DNA of 64,000 nt from an uncultured Tenacibaculum sp. (GCA_947504185.1 CANNGJ010000011.1:1-64000), one strand, 5' to 3'. Positions 19,181 to 27,784 are shown, counted from the first letter of the stretch. Notes: generated by a model not told the origin, from the letters alone. Program-made: numbers and translations.

Positions 19181-19675
19181 ATGAAAAAAATATTACTTCT
19201 TTCGGATACTCATAGTTTTATTGATGATCAAATATTAAAATTTGTAAAGCAAGCTGATGAGGTATGGCATGCTGGAGATATAGGTGATTTAAATGTTACC
19301 GACACGATACAAAAATATAAGCCTTTACGAGCCGTTTATGGAAATATTGATGATAAAGATGCTAGAGCTGAATTTCCTTTAGATAATAAATTTATTATTG
19401 AAGGAGTCTCAGTTTGGATAACTCATATTGGTGGTTATCCGAATGCGTATAAACCAAGGGTAAAAGAAGAGTTAAAAAGTAACTCTCCAAAACTATTTAT
19501 TTGTGGACATTCTCATATTTTAAAAGCACAATATGATGAGAAGTTTAAGTTGTTACATTTAAATCCAGGAGCAGCAGGTAAACATGGATTTCATAAAATA
19601 AGAACCATGTTGCGGTTTGAGTTAGATAAAGGAGCAGTAAAAAATCTTGAAATTATCGAATTAGCTCACCGATGA
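19181..19675 (+). CDS. YfcE/MJ0936-type metallophosphoesterase
   Basis: This 164-residue cytoplasmic phosphodiesterase has all the metal-binding blocks: SDTHSFID, HAGDIGD, YGNIDD, ITHIGGYP and CGHSHI. I place the start at the ATG at 19181 (MKKILLLSDTHS); the longer in-frame start runs through the terminator-like hairpin at 19126-19150. Its last 15 bp overlap the 3' end of the convergent sensor-kinase gene. The substrate is unknown for this group, with cyclic phosphodiesters being the usual laboratory substrates. Confidence 0.93.
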   Translation: MKKILLLSDTHSFIDDQILKFVKQADEVWHAGDIGDLNVTDTIQKYKPLRAVYGNIDDKDARAEFPLDNKFIIEGVSVWITHIGGYPNAYKPRVKEELKSNSPKLFICGHSHILKAQYDEKFKLLHLNPGAAGKHGFHKIRTMLRFELDKGAVKNLEIIELAHR

Positions 19676-21487
19676 AAGTTTATTAACCTGTTTTTGTTGT
19701 TGAATGGGCACAGAAATAAAGATAGAGGCTCCTTTATTAATTACTGAGTCAATAGTTAATTTACCATTCATCATTTTTACTCGCGCTTCAATTTGATTTA
19801 AGCCAATACCGTCGTTTATAGAAGAAGATGAGGCGGAAAATCCGACCCCATCATCTTTAACGAGAATGGTTAGTTGACTCTTCTCTTCCTTTAATATGAT
19901 TTCAGCATTATTAGCCTCACTGTGTTTTATAATGTTATTAATTAATTCTTGAATAACATTAAATATTTTTATCTCAAATTCTTGATTGTATCGATGAATA
20001 TTATTTGCTGTAACATTAAATGCTAACTCGCTATTTGAATATTTTTTAGCAACATCTTTTATCGCATATTCTAACCCAAATTTTAATAAAATAGAGGAAA
20101 CTAAATTATGAGATAAATCTCTTACTTTTTGTGAAGCTTCCAATATAATAGCTTGTGTTTTTTCAATTTCAGAAGGAGCACTATTATTAAGCTGTTTTTT
20201 AGTAGCACTTAAATGCATGTTGGCAGACGATAGTAAAGCACTTACATTATCATGCAATATTTCTGCTATTTCTTTACGCTCAGATTCTTTACCATCAATA
20301 GCGGCATTTAATATTTTTGTGTGCGCTTCCGATTTTAATTTCTCAATGCTTTGCTGTTGTAGTAAACTATTTTCAGATAGTTTTAGCTGTAGGTTTTTTT
20401 GACGAAGTTTGTAGTTATATATAACTACACCAGATACAATAAGAATTAATAAGGTTAAAGCGCCAAAAAGAATGTTAGTTTTACTTTCTTGTGCTTCTGC
20501 TAATAACCTTTGTTCTTCAGCTAAAGCTGTTTTTTCTTTTTCTAAATTCTCTTGGTGTTGAGTGTAAATTTGTTCAACCATTCTTCGAATTTCTTTATCT
20601 CTTAAATTATCTTTAATATCATATGATTTTTCTTGATAATCATAAGCAGTATAATCTTTTAGAAGATATAAAGTATAAGCTAAGTTAAAATATAAATCCT
20701 CTTTAAATTTTGTGGCTTTTATACTATTATTGGTTTTTAGTAGTTCTAATCCGCTGAAATAGACTTCTTTCGCTTTTTTGTAGTTTTTCTCTTGTAAAAA
20801 AATGTTAGCTAAGTTATTCAGAGTTGATGCTTCAGATATTTTGTTGTTATTTTTTTTATGGATTAATACAGCCTTATTTGTGTACTCTTTGGCGAGTTCT
20901 AAATTAGTTTTTCTATATATGCCAGATAAATTACTGTAAGCTTTAGCTCTTATATGTTCTACTTCTTTATTTAGAGAGTTTATTTTTATTATTTTATTAT
21001 AATATACTTTTGCACTATCAATTTCGTTAATTAGTTGATAGTTTCCAGCTAAACCAATTAATATTTTTGCATAAGATTCTGGAGGTAGTTTTTTTTTGTA
21101 AGTGTTTTCTTCTAAAATAAATGAGTTAAAAATATCAATGCATTTATAATAATAACTTATAGCCTTATTTCTAGCGTTTAAATTTTGAAATATTTCAGCT
21201 ATTAAAATATTTGTTGAAAAATTTAATACTGTATTGCTCTCTTTTTTTGTTTTTTCAGCTAAAATTAACGCTTTGTTTAGTGCTTCAGTATATTTCTCTT
21301 TTTTATATAGATTATATAAATTATTGTATTGTATTTTTAATAATGAGTCGTTCTTGTTTTGTAATTCTAAATTCAAAGTTGAGACTATAAAATTGGACTT
21401 AACTTTGAATTTGAAATTATTATTAGCAAACACTTTAATTGTTGATGTTGCTAGAAAAAAATAGATAAAAAGAATACTCTTTTTCAT
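19661..21487 (-). CDS. TPR-containing sensor histidine kinase (HisKA_3 type)
   Basis: The 608-residue protein has a signal sequence (1-21), a region of about six tetratricopeptide repeats (40-300), a coiled coil, one membrane helix (about 336-356), a HisKA_3 dimerisation domain (ERKEIAEILHDNVSALLSSA, phospho-histidine near 411) and a HATPase_c domain (NNIIKH, DDGVGF, GIGLNQIEARVKMMNGKL). The TPRs should be periplasmic. The LuxR-type regulator at 22481-23131, one gene away on the same strand, is the obvious partner. Confidence 0.93.
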   Translation of the reverse strand: MKKSILFIYFFLATSTIKVFANNNFKFKVKSNFIVSTLNLELQNKNDSLLKIQYNNLYNLYKKEKYTEALNKALILAEKTKKESNTVLNFSTNILIAEIFQNLNARNKAISYYYKCIDIFNSFILEENTYKKKLPPESYAKILIGLAGNYQLINEIDSAKVYYNKIIKINSLNKEVEHIRAKAYSNLSGIYRKTNLELAKEYTNKAVLIHKKNNNKISEASTLNNLANIFLQEKNYKKAKEVYFSGLELLKTNNSIKATKFKEDLYFNLAYTLYLLKDYTAYDYQEKSYDIKDNLRDKEIRRMVEQIYTQHQENLEKEKTALAEEQRLLAEAQESKTNILFGALTLLILIVSGVVIYNYKLRQKNLQLKLSENSLLQQQSIEKLKSEAHTKILNAAIDGKESERKEIAEILHDNVSALLSSANMHLSATKKQLNNSAPSEIEKTQAIILEASQKVRDLSHNLVSSILLKFGLEYAIKDVAKKYSNSELAFNVTANNIHRYNQEFEIKIFNVIQELINNIIKHSEANNAEIILKEEKSQLTILVKDDGVGFSASSSSINDGIGLNQIEARVKMMNGKLTIDSVINKGASIFISVPIQQQKQVNKLSSVS

Positions 21488-21507
21488 TATTAAAAGACAA
21501 TTGTTTA

Positions 21508-22218
21508 TTAAATATCAACAGAAGTTCTAGGTTTTTCTTCAGAATAATAGGATAACTTATGTTGACCTTTTCCTTCAAGTTTATAGTAATTTACAAAATT
21601 AAGATTTAATTTTTCTCCTTGAGAGATATTTAAAGTTATTGAAAAATCATTTTTTGTTTCAATACTTCCGCTAAAAACTAGGTCAGTTAAAGGAAGTTCA
21701 TCTTTAGATAAATGGACTTCATATGTGTTTGTTTGGTCATTAAAAATAAATTTAGTTTTCACTCCTTTTTCTACTTTGAAATCTAATTTATATTCCCCAT
21801 CATTATTAACATTTATACTATACGTATTTAGGTAATTTGGTTTGGAAGATGAGTTTTTTGCAAAGGTAATGTTTTCATCTTCAATAGATATTCTTGCATG
21901 CTTTCCTCTATTTGTTTCTAAAAAACCAATTTTTAATTGATCATTTTCAATAGTATAGTCATTAGTATGTTTCGTAGCTGTTTTTTGACTAGTTTCAGCT
22001 AAAATAATCTCGTTTGATTTGTCAATATTAGTAACTGTAGTTACATCAGTATTGTTTGAGGTCTTAAAATCTATTGAATATGCACCAGAAGCATCTCTTT
22101 TAAGAGTATATGATTGTAATAATTTTTCTTGAGTATCTTCTAAAACTTCATTTTCGTTCGAAGAGCAAGAAGTGAAAATAATGCTGAAAACTAGGAAATA
22201 AGGAGCTGTTTTTCTCAT
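21508..22218 (-). CDS. Putative lipoprotein with two beta-rich repeats, unknown function
   Basis: The 236-residue protein begins with a lipoprotein signal (FLVFSIIFTSCSSNE, cysteine 18). The mature chain seems to hold two similar units, each opening with 'YxLxxDxxGxYxxDFKxxxxxxT' (residues about 37-55 and 128-145), rich in strands and asparagine. I do not recognise the family. It lies between the sensor kinase (20 bp) and the response regulator, so it could be a sensed or regulated envelope component of that two-component system. Confidence 0.6.
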   Translation of the reverse strand: MRKTAPYFLVFSIIFTSCSSNENEVLEDTQEKLLQSYTLKRDASGAYSIDFKTSNNTDVTTVTNIDKSNEIILAETSQKTATKHTNDYTIENDQLKIGFLETNRGKHARISIEDENITFAKNSSSKPNYLNTYSINVNNDGEYKLDFKVEKGVKTKFIFNDQTNTYEVHLSKDELPLTDLVFSGSIETKNDFSITLNISQGEKLNLNFVNYYKLEGKGQHKLSYYSEEKPRTSVDI

Positions 22219-22290
22219 GGTTTATTATTTAGTTTATATAGGTTTAAGAATTGGATTAGGTTAAATAGCGATATACTATAGGATAGATTA

Positions 22291-22311
22291 AAATGAGATG
22301 CATTCTCATTT
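22291..22311. repeat. Inverted repeat upstream of the lipoprotein gene
   Basis: The arms AAATGAGA and TCTCATTT are separated by TGCAT. The repeat lies about 75 bp upstream of the lipoprotein start at 22218 and could be an operator. It stands alone, so support is weak. Confidence 0.35.
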
Positions 22312-22356
22312 AGGGGGATAAAGAAAACAAAATGAAGGGTTTTTCTATTCTATATG

Positions 22357-22387
22357 TTATATAACTGCGTACACCGCTAAACCTACT
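22357..22387 (-). pseudogene. Fragment of a response-regulator gene 3' end
   Basis: On the minus strand this stretch reads V-G-L-A-V-Y-A-V-I-stop, matching the VGLAMYAVKNNIV terminus of the intact regulator just upstream. At DNA level 20 of 21 bases (22367-22387) match the end of the intact gene (22502-22522). It looks like the scar of a tandem duplication. A reverse-complement copy of ten of these bases occurs again at 22410-22419. Confidence 0.6.
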
Positions 22388-22438
22388 TTTATATTTAATT
22401 AGTAAGAAAAAGCGATGTACTTATATTGTATAGACTTC

Positions 22439-22461
22439 GGGGGGGGTCTTCATACGGGGGG
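22439..22461. repeat. Two guanine homopolymer tracts
   Basis: A run of eight G (22439-22446) and one of six G (22456-22461) stand close together, with a run of five G at 22313-22317. Such tracts are out of place in a genome this AT-rich. They lie just past the stop of the response regulator. Confidence 0.6.
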
Positions 22462-22480
22462 AAAGAAAATAAATTTGTTG

Positions 22481-23131
22481 CTATACTATATTGTTTTTTA
22501 CAGCGTACATCGCTAAACCTACTACGTTTTTTACTTTTAATTTTTTATATAAATTTCTACGATATGTTTCAACCGTTTTAATACTTACTAGCAGATATTC
22601 TGCAATTTCTGAAGAGCTTTTTTCTAAAGCTATTTGCTTTAAAACTTCTACCTCTCTTTCAGTTAGGTCTCCATGTGTTAATTCAGGTTCTTCAACTTTA
22701 GATTCTGTAACGTACAACTCTAAAAGCCTGCTTTTAACATCGTCACTAAAATACTGAACTCCATTATGAACCGATTTAACAGCATCAATAATATGGTCGC
22801 TTGCGCAACTTTTGTCAACGAAGCCAGAAGCTCCTAAAAGCACCATTTCTTGTACCAGTTTAGGGTCGCTTAAACTAGAGAGTATAATTGTTTTGATGTT
22901 TATATTACGTTTTTTAAACGTTTTTAAAACCTCAATACCATCCATCTCTGGCATGTTAATGTCTAAAACTAAAACATCTGCTTTATTGTTTTTAGACCAA
23001 TCAACAACTTGTCTTCCAGTTAGTGAGTACCCTTCAACTTCAATGTTGTCTTCAGTATTTAATAAGGCAATGACTCCATCTATTAAGATTTTGTGGTCAT
23101 CGGCTATGTGAACTTTAATCTTGTAATTCAT
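22481..23131 (-). CDS. LuxR/NarL-type response regulator
   Basis: The 216-residue protein has a receiver domain (acidic pair DD at 11-12, phospho-acceptor D57 in LVLDINMPEMDG, K in VDKSCASD) and a C-terminal LuxR HTH (LTEREVEVLKQIALEKSSSEIAEYL... SIKTVETYRRNLYKKL). I chose the ATG at 23131 because the receiver begins at MNYKIKVHIADDHK, and a good promoter (-7 at 23146-23153) lies inside the longer in-frame extension. It probably pairs with the TPR kinase downstream and may regulate itself through the dyads at 23200-23236. Confidence 0.93.
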   Translation of the reverse strand: MNYKIKVHIADDHKILIDGVIALLNTEDNIEVEGYSLTGRQVVDWSKNNKADVLVLDINMPEMDGIEVLKTFKKRNINIKTIILSSLSDPKLVQEMVLLGASGFVDKSCASDHIIDAVKSVHNGVQYFSDDVKSRLLELYVTESKVEEPELTHGDLTEREVEVLKQIALEKSSSEIAEYLLVSIKTVETYRRNLYKKLKVKNVVGLAMYAVKNNIV

Positions 23132-23145
23132 AGTTGTTACGTTTA

Positions 23146-23236
23146 CAAATCTATAGTATAAAAGTATTGTGTACAATACCCAATACCCCTAATCGTGCTC
23201 TAAGGGTTATCCCTAGTCAATTAGGGTTAACCCTAA
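23146..23236 (-). promoter_or_regulatory. Response-regulator promoter with two upstream dyads
   Basis: On the minus strand a -33 TTG (23174-23176) is followed after 20 bp by TAGATTTG (23153-23146), a textbook Bacteroidetes promoter. Upstream of it stand the perfect 16-bp palindrome TTAGGGTTAACCCTAA (23221-23236) and the related imperfect dyad CTAAGGGTTATCCCTAG (23200-23216). Their centres are about 20 bp apart (two helical turns), roughly 70 and 90 bp upstream of the expected transcription start. This arrangement suits an activator dimer pair such as a NarL-type regulator. Confidence 0.65.
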
Positions 23237-23300
23237 TTTCGTTAACATTTCTTTAACATTTTGAAAGATAAGAAGTAAAAAACGAATGTGAACAAAAATA

Positions 23301-23328
23301 AAAAACCGAGATATAAATCTCGGTTTTT
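23301..23328 (-). terminator. Terminator of the DUF4293 gene
   Basis: A 12-bp perfect stem (AAAAACCGAGAT/ATCTCGGTTTTT) has a 4-nt loop and T-rich continuation on the minus strand. It lies 30 bp after the stop codon. Confidence 0.88.
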
Positions 23329-23357
23329 TCGCACTAAAATATACTAAGATGTTAGGC

Positions 23358-23792
23358 TTATCGTAATCTATCTACAGATTTTACAAGATCTTCGTCCTTC
23401 TTAATGGCTTTATTTGCTATAACTAGTAGCAAAATAACAATGATAGGGAAGAACATCCCAATACCTTTCTCAGAAACTAAAGCTTCTCCAGATAATGTTT
23501 GTGATAGATATATCAACAATCCTAATAAAAAAAGGTTTATCAATATGTTTAAACGCCCCAAAACAAATTGTAACTGACGGTTTTTAAATAAAAATAAAGT
23601 TACAAATGATAATAAAGCTGAAATAAAAAATAAGATTGGAGTCATTTTTTCAAAGATAGAAACTCCAGAAAATAAATCTATACTATATATAGTAGTTGCT
23701 TTTGCATTTGTCCAAAGGCTAACAATAAAAGTTAAGCCACCAGAGATAATAGCTGCTACTAATAAATATATAGATTGTATTCTTTGTATCAT
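23358..23792 (-). CDS. DUF4293 four-helix membrane protein
   Basis: This 144-residue protein begins MIQRIQSIYLLVAAI, the hallmark start of DUF4293, and has four membrane helices (about 7-25, 50-68, 80-98 and 112-128) and a charged C-terminus. The family is restricted to Bacteroidetes, has no known function, and is very often found next to rho, as here (divergent). A -7 element (TACATTTG) lies at 23816-23809 on the minus strand, partly inside a large inverted repeat. Confidence 0.9.
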   Translation of the reverse strand: MIQRIQSIYLLVAAIISGGLTFIVSLWTNAKATTIYSIDLFSGVSIFEKMTPILFFISALLSFVTLFLFKNRQLQFVLGRLNILINLFLLGLLIYLSQTLSGEALVSEKGIGMFFPIIVILLLVIANKAIKKDEDLVKSVDRLR

Positions 23793-23812
23793 ATTTTTTA
23801 TTGGGTAGCAAA

Positions 23813-23846
23813 TGTAATATTTCTTTTTTTAAAAAGAAATATTACA
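23813..23846. repeat. 34-bp inverted repeat in the rho/DUF4293 divergent promoter region
   Basis: Two 16-bp arms (23813-23828 and 23831-23846) are perfect reverse complements around TT. The left arm overlaps the DUF4293 -7 element, and the right arm lies 17 bp from the rho-facing -7 element TATATTTG (23863-23870). It could be an operator for both genes or simply a structured AT-rich spacer. Confidence 0.5.
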
Positions 23847-23990
23847 AGTTAAATTATTTGTATATATTTGTCGTATAAGTACCCGCACTAAAAATTGTTA
23901 TTTAGACCCTATTTAACAAGCAATCAAAATTAAACTTAATACAATTATATTCTTCACTATTAAGAATAAGATAACTTAATTATTTTACGA

Positions 23991-25697
23991 ATGTTCGAAA
24001 TTTCGGAGTTAAAAGCTAAAAAATTAACTGATTTACAAACCATTGCTAAAAGCATAGGATTGCAAAAAACGAGTCAGTTAAAAAAACTTGATTTAGTTTA
24101 TAAAATATTAGATGCACAAGCTGAGGCTAGTGCTAATAAAGCTGAGGCAAAGCCTGTAGTAGAAAAGTCAAAAAGAAAAAGAATTTCTAAAACTGAAACT
24201 GCTGAACCAGCTAAGGCTACTCAACCAGTACCAGTGAAGAAAGAAGAGGTTGTTAAGGAAGATAAAAAAAGTGTAGAGAGAAAGCCTTTACAAAGAAAAC
24301 CTTCTGAAAATAAATCTGAAGATAGAAAGCCTACAGATAAGAAACCAGTTGAGAGAAAAAGAGAGGAAAGAAAACCAGTAGAGAATAAGGCTGAACAAAA
24401 TAAACTAGCTGAAAGAAAACCTGTTGAAAGAAAACCAGAAGCAAAAAAGGAGCAACATGCACCTAATAAGCCTCAACATAATAAAAATCAGAATAATAGA
24501 GGGAATAAGCCTCAGCATAAGAACCAAAATGTAGGCAAAGGCAATAAAAGCAATAATAAGTATCGTGACCCTGATTTTGAGTTTGATGGTATCATTGAAA
24601 GTGAAGGAGTGTTAGAAATGATGCCTGATGGGTATGGTTTTTTACGTTCTTCTGATTATAATTATTTATCATCACCAGATGATATTTATGTATCGCAATC
24701 GCAAATTAAATTATTTGGCTTAAAAACAGGAGATACAGTTTTAGGTAATGTACGTCCACCAAAAGAAGGTGAGAAATATTTTCCTTTAATACGTGTGTCT
24801 AAGATTAATGGATTAAGCCCGAATATTGTTCGAGATCGTGTTTCTTTTGAGCATTTAACACCTTTGTTTGCTGAAGAGAAGTTTAATTTAGCTGAAAGAG
24901 GTAGTTCTTTATCAACCAGGATTATAGATATATTTTCTCCTATAGGTAAAGGGCAACGTGGTATGATTGTAGCACAGCCTAAAACGGGTAAAACAATGTT
25001 ATTAAAGGATGTTGCTAATGCAATTGCAGCGAATCATCCTGAAGTATATCAGATTGTTTTATTAATTGATGAACGTCCTGAAGAGGTTACAGACATGAAG
25101 CGTAATGTACGTGGAGAAGTAGTAGCATCTACTTTTGATGAGCCTGCAGACAAGCATGTACGTGTAGCGAATATTGTTTTAGAAAAAGCAAAACGTTTGG
25201 TAGAATGTGGTCATGATGTAGTAATTTTATTAGATTCTATTACTCGTTTAGCAAGAGCTTATAATACAGTTGCACCAGCATCGGGTAAAATATTATCAGG
25301 AGGTATAGATGCAAATGCTTTACATAAACCAAAACGTTTCTTTGGAGCTGCTCGTAATATTGAAAACGGAGGTTCGTTAACAATCATTGCTACCGCACTA
25401 ACCGAAACTGGTTCGAAAATGGATGAGGTAATCTTTGAAGAATTCAAAGGTACTGGTAACATGGAGCTACAATTAGATCGTAATATTTCTAACCGTAGAA
25501 TTTACCCAGCGATTGATTTAATTAAGTCGAGTACACGTCGTGATGATTTATTACTAGATGATAAAACTGTACAACGTATGTGGGTGTTGCGTAAATATTT
25601 AGCAGATATGAATCCTGTTGAAGCAATGAGCTTTATTAATGATAGAATTAGAACTTCTAAGAATAATGATGAGTTTTTAATATCTATGAATGGATAG
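23991..25697 (+). CDS. rho: Transcription termination factor Rho
   Basis: This 568-residue hexameric RNA helicase terminates transcription. The Rho_N domain (1-45) is followed by a low-complexity basic insert (about 50-185) with many degenerate ERKP/ENK repeats. Then come the RNA-binding cold-shock domain ([15 protein letters not shown]), the ATPase with Walker [12 protein letters not shown] near residue 330, and the Q- and R-loops. The insert is typical of Bacteroidetes Rho. A -7 element (TATATTTG, 23863-23870) predicts a leader of over 110 nt, in keeping with autoregulation. Confidence 0.97.
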   Translation: MFEISELKAKKLTDLQTIAKSIGLQKTSQLKKLDLVYKILDAQAEASANKAEAKPVVEKSKRKRISKTETAEPAKATQPVPVKKEEVVKEDKKSVERKPLQRKPSENKSEDRKPTDKKPVERKREERKPVENKAEQNKLAERKPVERKPEAKKEQHAPNKPQHNKNQNNRGNKPQHKNQNVGKGNKSNNKYRDPDFEFDGIIESEGVLEMMPDGYGFLRSSDYNYLSSPDDIYVSQSQIKLFGLKTGDTVLGNVRPPKEGEKYFPLIRVSKINGLSPNIVRDRVSFEHLTPLFAEEKFNLAERGSSLSTRIIDIFSPIGKGQRGMIVAQPKTGKTMLLKDVANAIAANHPEVYQIVLLIDERPEEVTDMKRNVRGEVVASTFDEPADKHVRVANIVLEKAKRLVECGHDVVILLDSITRLARAYNTVAPASGKILSGGIDANALHKPKRFFGAARNIENGGSLTIIATALTETGSKMDEVIFEEFKGTGNMELQLDRNISNRRIYPAIDLIKSSTRRDDLLLDDKTVQRMWVLRKYLADMNPVEAMSFINDRIRTSKNNDEFLISMNG

Positions 25698-25717
25698 TTT
25701 ACAGCATATAGATAAAT

Positions 25718-25747
25718 AAAAAATCCCGCTACTAAGTGGGATTTTTT
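25718..25747. terminator. Bidirectional terminator between rho and the cyclo-ligase gene
   Basis: The stem AAAAAATCCC/GGGATTTTTT has an inner extension CT/AG. It starts 21 bp after the rho stop and touches the stop of the convergent gene. Confidence 0.85.
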
Positions 25748-26294
25748 ATTTTGGATAGATAATTTTATCTAATGGAATATCAAATTCATTTTTGTCGTTA
25801 ATTTTATCAATAGGTTTAAAAAAATTGAGGCCAATAGTTTTTACATTGGATTTACATTCTGATAAGAAACGATCATAAAACCCTTTTCCATATCCAACTC
25901 GGTAGTTTTGTTTGTCAGAAATTAATAAAGGAACAAATACCAAATCAATTTCTTTTACATCAATTTGTTGAGCATTAATAGGCTCTGGAATTCCATAATT
26001 ATTAATTTCTAATATTGTTGATTCATCAAAAACATAATGTTGTAAGGTATTAGAGGTAAAATCACTTTTACTAATAATGATAGTTTTATTTATAGAAACT
26101 AAAAAATCAATAATAGGGTAGGTGTTGATTTCTTTTTGTTTTTCTATAGAGAGAAAAATATGAATGATATTTGAGTCAGAAAAATCTGTTTTAAGAATTT
26201 GAGTGTAGATGTTTTGTTGAAGATTTTCAATTTCACTTTTGGTTAGCTCTTTTCTTTTTTGTTTATATAATTTACGAAGCTCTTTCTTTATCAT
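25746..26294 (-). CDS. 5-formyltetrahydrofolate cyclo-ligase
   Basis: This 182-residue ATP-dependent enzyme converts 5-formyl-THF to 5,10-methenyl-THF in one-carbon metabolism. The N-terminal KKELRKLYKQKRKEL helix and the phosphate-binding motif YRVGYGKGFYDRFL near residues 139-152 are characteristic, along with FVPLLISD before it. Normal length. It ends the four-gene minus-strand cluster that begins with the DUF4230 gene. Confidence 0.94.
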   Translation of the reverse strand: MIKKELRKLYKQKRKELTKSEIENLQQNIYTQILKTDFSDSNIIHIFLSIEKQKEINTYPIIDFLVSINKTIIISKSDFTSNTLQHYVFDESTILEINNYGIPEPINAQQIDVKEIDLVFVPLLISDKQNYRVGYGKGFYDRFLSECKSNVKTIGLNFFKPIDKINDKNEFDIPLDKIIYPK

Positions 26295-26297
26295 TTA

Positions 26298-26663
26298 TTA
26301 TAAGTTAAGAAGTTCTTCGCGTAATTTTTTAGTTAGGCTCTTTACAATTAGATCGTAAGAATGGTCAATTAACTCAAATGCAAATTGATCAGAAACATCA
26401 TTGTTTAAAGTAATTGTATTCCAATGTTTTTTATTCATGTGCCAACCAGGGTTAATACTTTCGTATTCTCCTCTTAATTCTAATGATTTTTCAGGATCAC
26501 ATTTTAAATTGACTTTAGCCTCGTTTTTCTCCCAGCTATCTAGTCCTGTTAACGCGAACATTTTATTCATTACTTTAAAAACTAACGTATTTTCATCAAA
26601 AGGAAAATGCTCAGTTACCCCTTTTTTAGTTATACAATGATTTCTTAGTTGCTCTATATGCAT
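26298..26663 (-). CDS. MmcQ/YjbR family protein
   Basis: The 121-residue protein fits the double-wing MmcQ/YjbR fold: start MHIEQLRNHCITKKGVTEHFPF, a centre with VFKVMNKMFAL, KVNLKCDPE, and GWHMNKKHWNTITLNN near the end. The fold resembles a DNA-binding one, but no target or reaction is known. It is 3 bp from each neighbour in a compact cluster of small enzymes. Confidence 0.9.
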   Translation of the reverse strand: MHIEQLRNHCITKKGVTEHFPFDENTLVFKVMNKMFALTGLDSWEKNEAKVNLKCDPEKSLELRGEYESINPGWHMNKKHWNTITLNNDVSDQFAFELIDHSYDLIVKSLTKKLREELLNL

Positions 26664-26665
26664 AA

Positions 26666-27067
26666 TTACTTTACAATTCGTTCCATAACTTTTTCTGGGT
26701 GTTTCAATTCAGAAAAACCATATTGTTTGTATAAACCGTGAGCATCATTAGTTTTTAACATCCAAGTAGTACATTTTTGTAGTTCTTTATGGTTTATTAT
26801 GGTATTTATTAATTGTTTAGAATATCCATTACCACGTTGCTCTGGTACAATAAAGATATCCATAAGGTAAGCAAAGACAGTGTAATCGGTAGCAATTCTA
26901 CCAAAACCTATTTGAACATTATTTTTATAAACTCCAAAACATAAGCAATTTTTAATTGTATTTTCTACTTCTGTGATAGTTCTTCCTTTCGCCCAATACG
27001 ATTTGGTTAAAAAGGAATGTATGGCCTCTATTTGTAGTTTCGATTTATCGGTTGATATATGTATCAT
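26666..27067 (-). CDS. GNAT-family N-acetyltransferase
   Basis: This 133-residue protein has the GNAT core: the strand IGFGRIATDYTVFAYLMDIFIVPEQRGNGYSKQLI contains the acetyl-CoA pyrophosphate-binding motif RGNGYS near residues 79-84. The C-terminal segment DAHGLYKQYGFSEL is also typical. The substrate is unknown. Its start overlaps the 3' end of the DUF4230 gene by 4 bp. Confidence 0.9.
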   Translation of the reverse strand: MIHISTDKSKLQIEAIHSFLTKSYWAKGRTITEVENTIKNCLCFGVYKNNVQIGFGRIATDYTVFAYLMDIFIVPEQRGNGYSKQLINTIINHKELQKCTTWMLKTNDAHGLYKQYGFSELKHPEKVMERIVK

Positions 27068-27678
27068 TCATTCAATAAGTTTGAAGTTGTTGTAGGTAAT
27101 TCTAAAGCAGAGAAATCCAATTTCCACCCAATGGTTTCTACTAAGTTTTGCATTAAAGTAATTGCCTCTATAGCTTCGTTATTCGCTGTTTGCATTAAAT
27201 TACTTTCAGGGATTTTTTGTAAAATATGATCTTTAGCCTCTTTGTTTACAGCAGTTAAATCCTCAGAATTAAATTTATTTAATAAACCGTTTTGAATATC
27301 ATAAAAACGAAGATTTGGCTCAATTGAAAAAATTTCAGGTTGTGGAAATTCAGCTAATACCAATGTTTTGTTTTTAGAATCAGCATCCATTTTAATTTTT
27401 CTAAAGTCAAAACCAATATGCACCTTAGCATTAATTAAAATAATGGCTTTCTTTTTACTGGTAACTAAACCTAAAAATTTTTCTTTCGTGTTTTCATGAT
27501 GGTAAATTTCAGCAAACTCACCTTCAACAGTAATTAGCTTAGATACTTTTTTAATCTTATCTAATAATACTACCGATTGTTTTTCAGTTAAACTTTTTCT
27601 GCTTACCGAAGAAAATTTTTGAAAAATGAAGTAAGAGATTACTGCTCCACCTGCTAAACCTAAAAAAAGTAATTCCAT
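27064..27678 (-). CDS. DUF4230 membrane-anchored protein
   Basis: The 204-residue protein has one N-terminal membrane helix (about 2-18) and an extracytoplasmic DUF4230 domain, recognisable from KLITVEGEFAEIYHH, KKKAIILINAKVHIGFDF and the middle strand region. The family has no known function. It is the first gene of the cluster DUF4230-GNAT-MmcQ/YjbR-cyclo-ligase and is the last core gene before the tRNA-Pro fragment. Confidence 0.88.
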   Translation of the reverse strand: MELLFLGLAGGAVISYFIFQKFSSVSRKSLTEKQSVVLLDKIKKVSKLITVEGEFAEIYHHENTKEKFLGLVTSKKKAIILINAKVHIGFDFRKIKMDADSKNKTLVLAEFPQPEIFSIEPNLRFYDIQNGLLNKFNSEDLTAVNKEAKDHILQKIPESNLMQTANNEAIEAITLMQNLVETIGWKLDFSALELPTTTSNLLNE

Positions 27679-27734
27679 AAATACGAATTTACATAAAATC
27701 TTGAAGAGTAAATGTAGTAGGTATATTAAAAATA

Positions 27735-27766
27735 AAAAAGACTTAAGATTGCTCTTAAGTCTTTTT
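27735..27766 (-). terminator. Orphan terminator next to the tRNA-Pro fragment
   Basis: A 14-bp perfect stem (core GACTTAAGA/TCTTAAGTC, 4-nt loop) has T-rich flanks. On the minus strand it directly follows the tRNA-Pro 3' end fragment and has no other gene to serve, so it is probably the original terminator of that tRNA. Confidence 0.8.
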
Positions 27767-27784
27767 AGTCGGGGTGGCAGGATT
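27767..27784 (-). mobile_element. tRNA-Pro 3'-end fragment, presumed attachment site of a genomic island
   Basis: On the minus strand this reads AATCCTGCCACCCCGACT, the 3' end of a flavobacterial tRNA-Pro: the second half of the T-arm and the acceptor strand CACCCCG. The rest of the tRNA is missing; homology stops abruptly and unrelated AT-rich DNA follows at 27785. Integrases that use tRNA genes leave exactly such a 3' fragment at one end. From here rightwards the content changes to accessory genes. An imperfect dyad (GTATTT...AAATAC, 27807-27827) lies nearby. No integrase is seen in this window. Confidence 0.65.

Noticed and set aside
24200..24560. Repetitive coding DNA in rho suspected as foreign insertion
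   Set aside because: A long basic low-complexity insert is normal for Bacteroidetes Rho.
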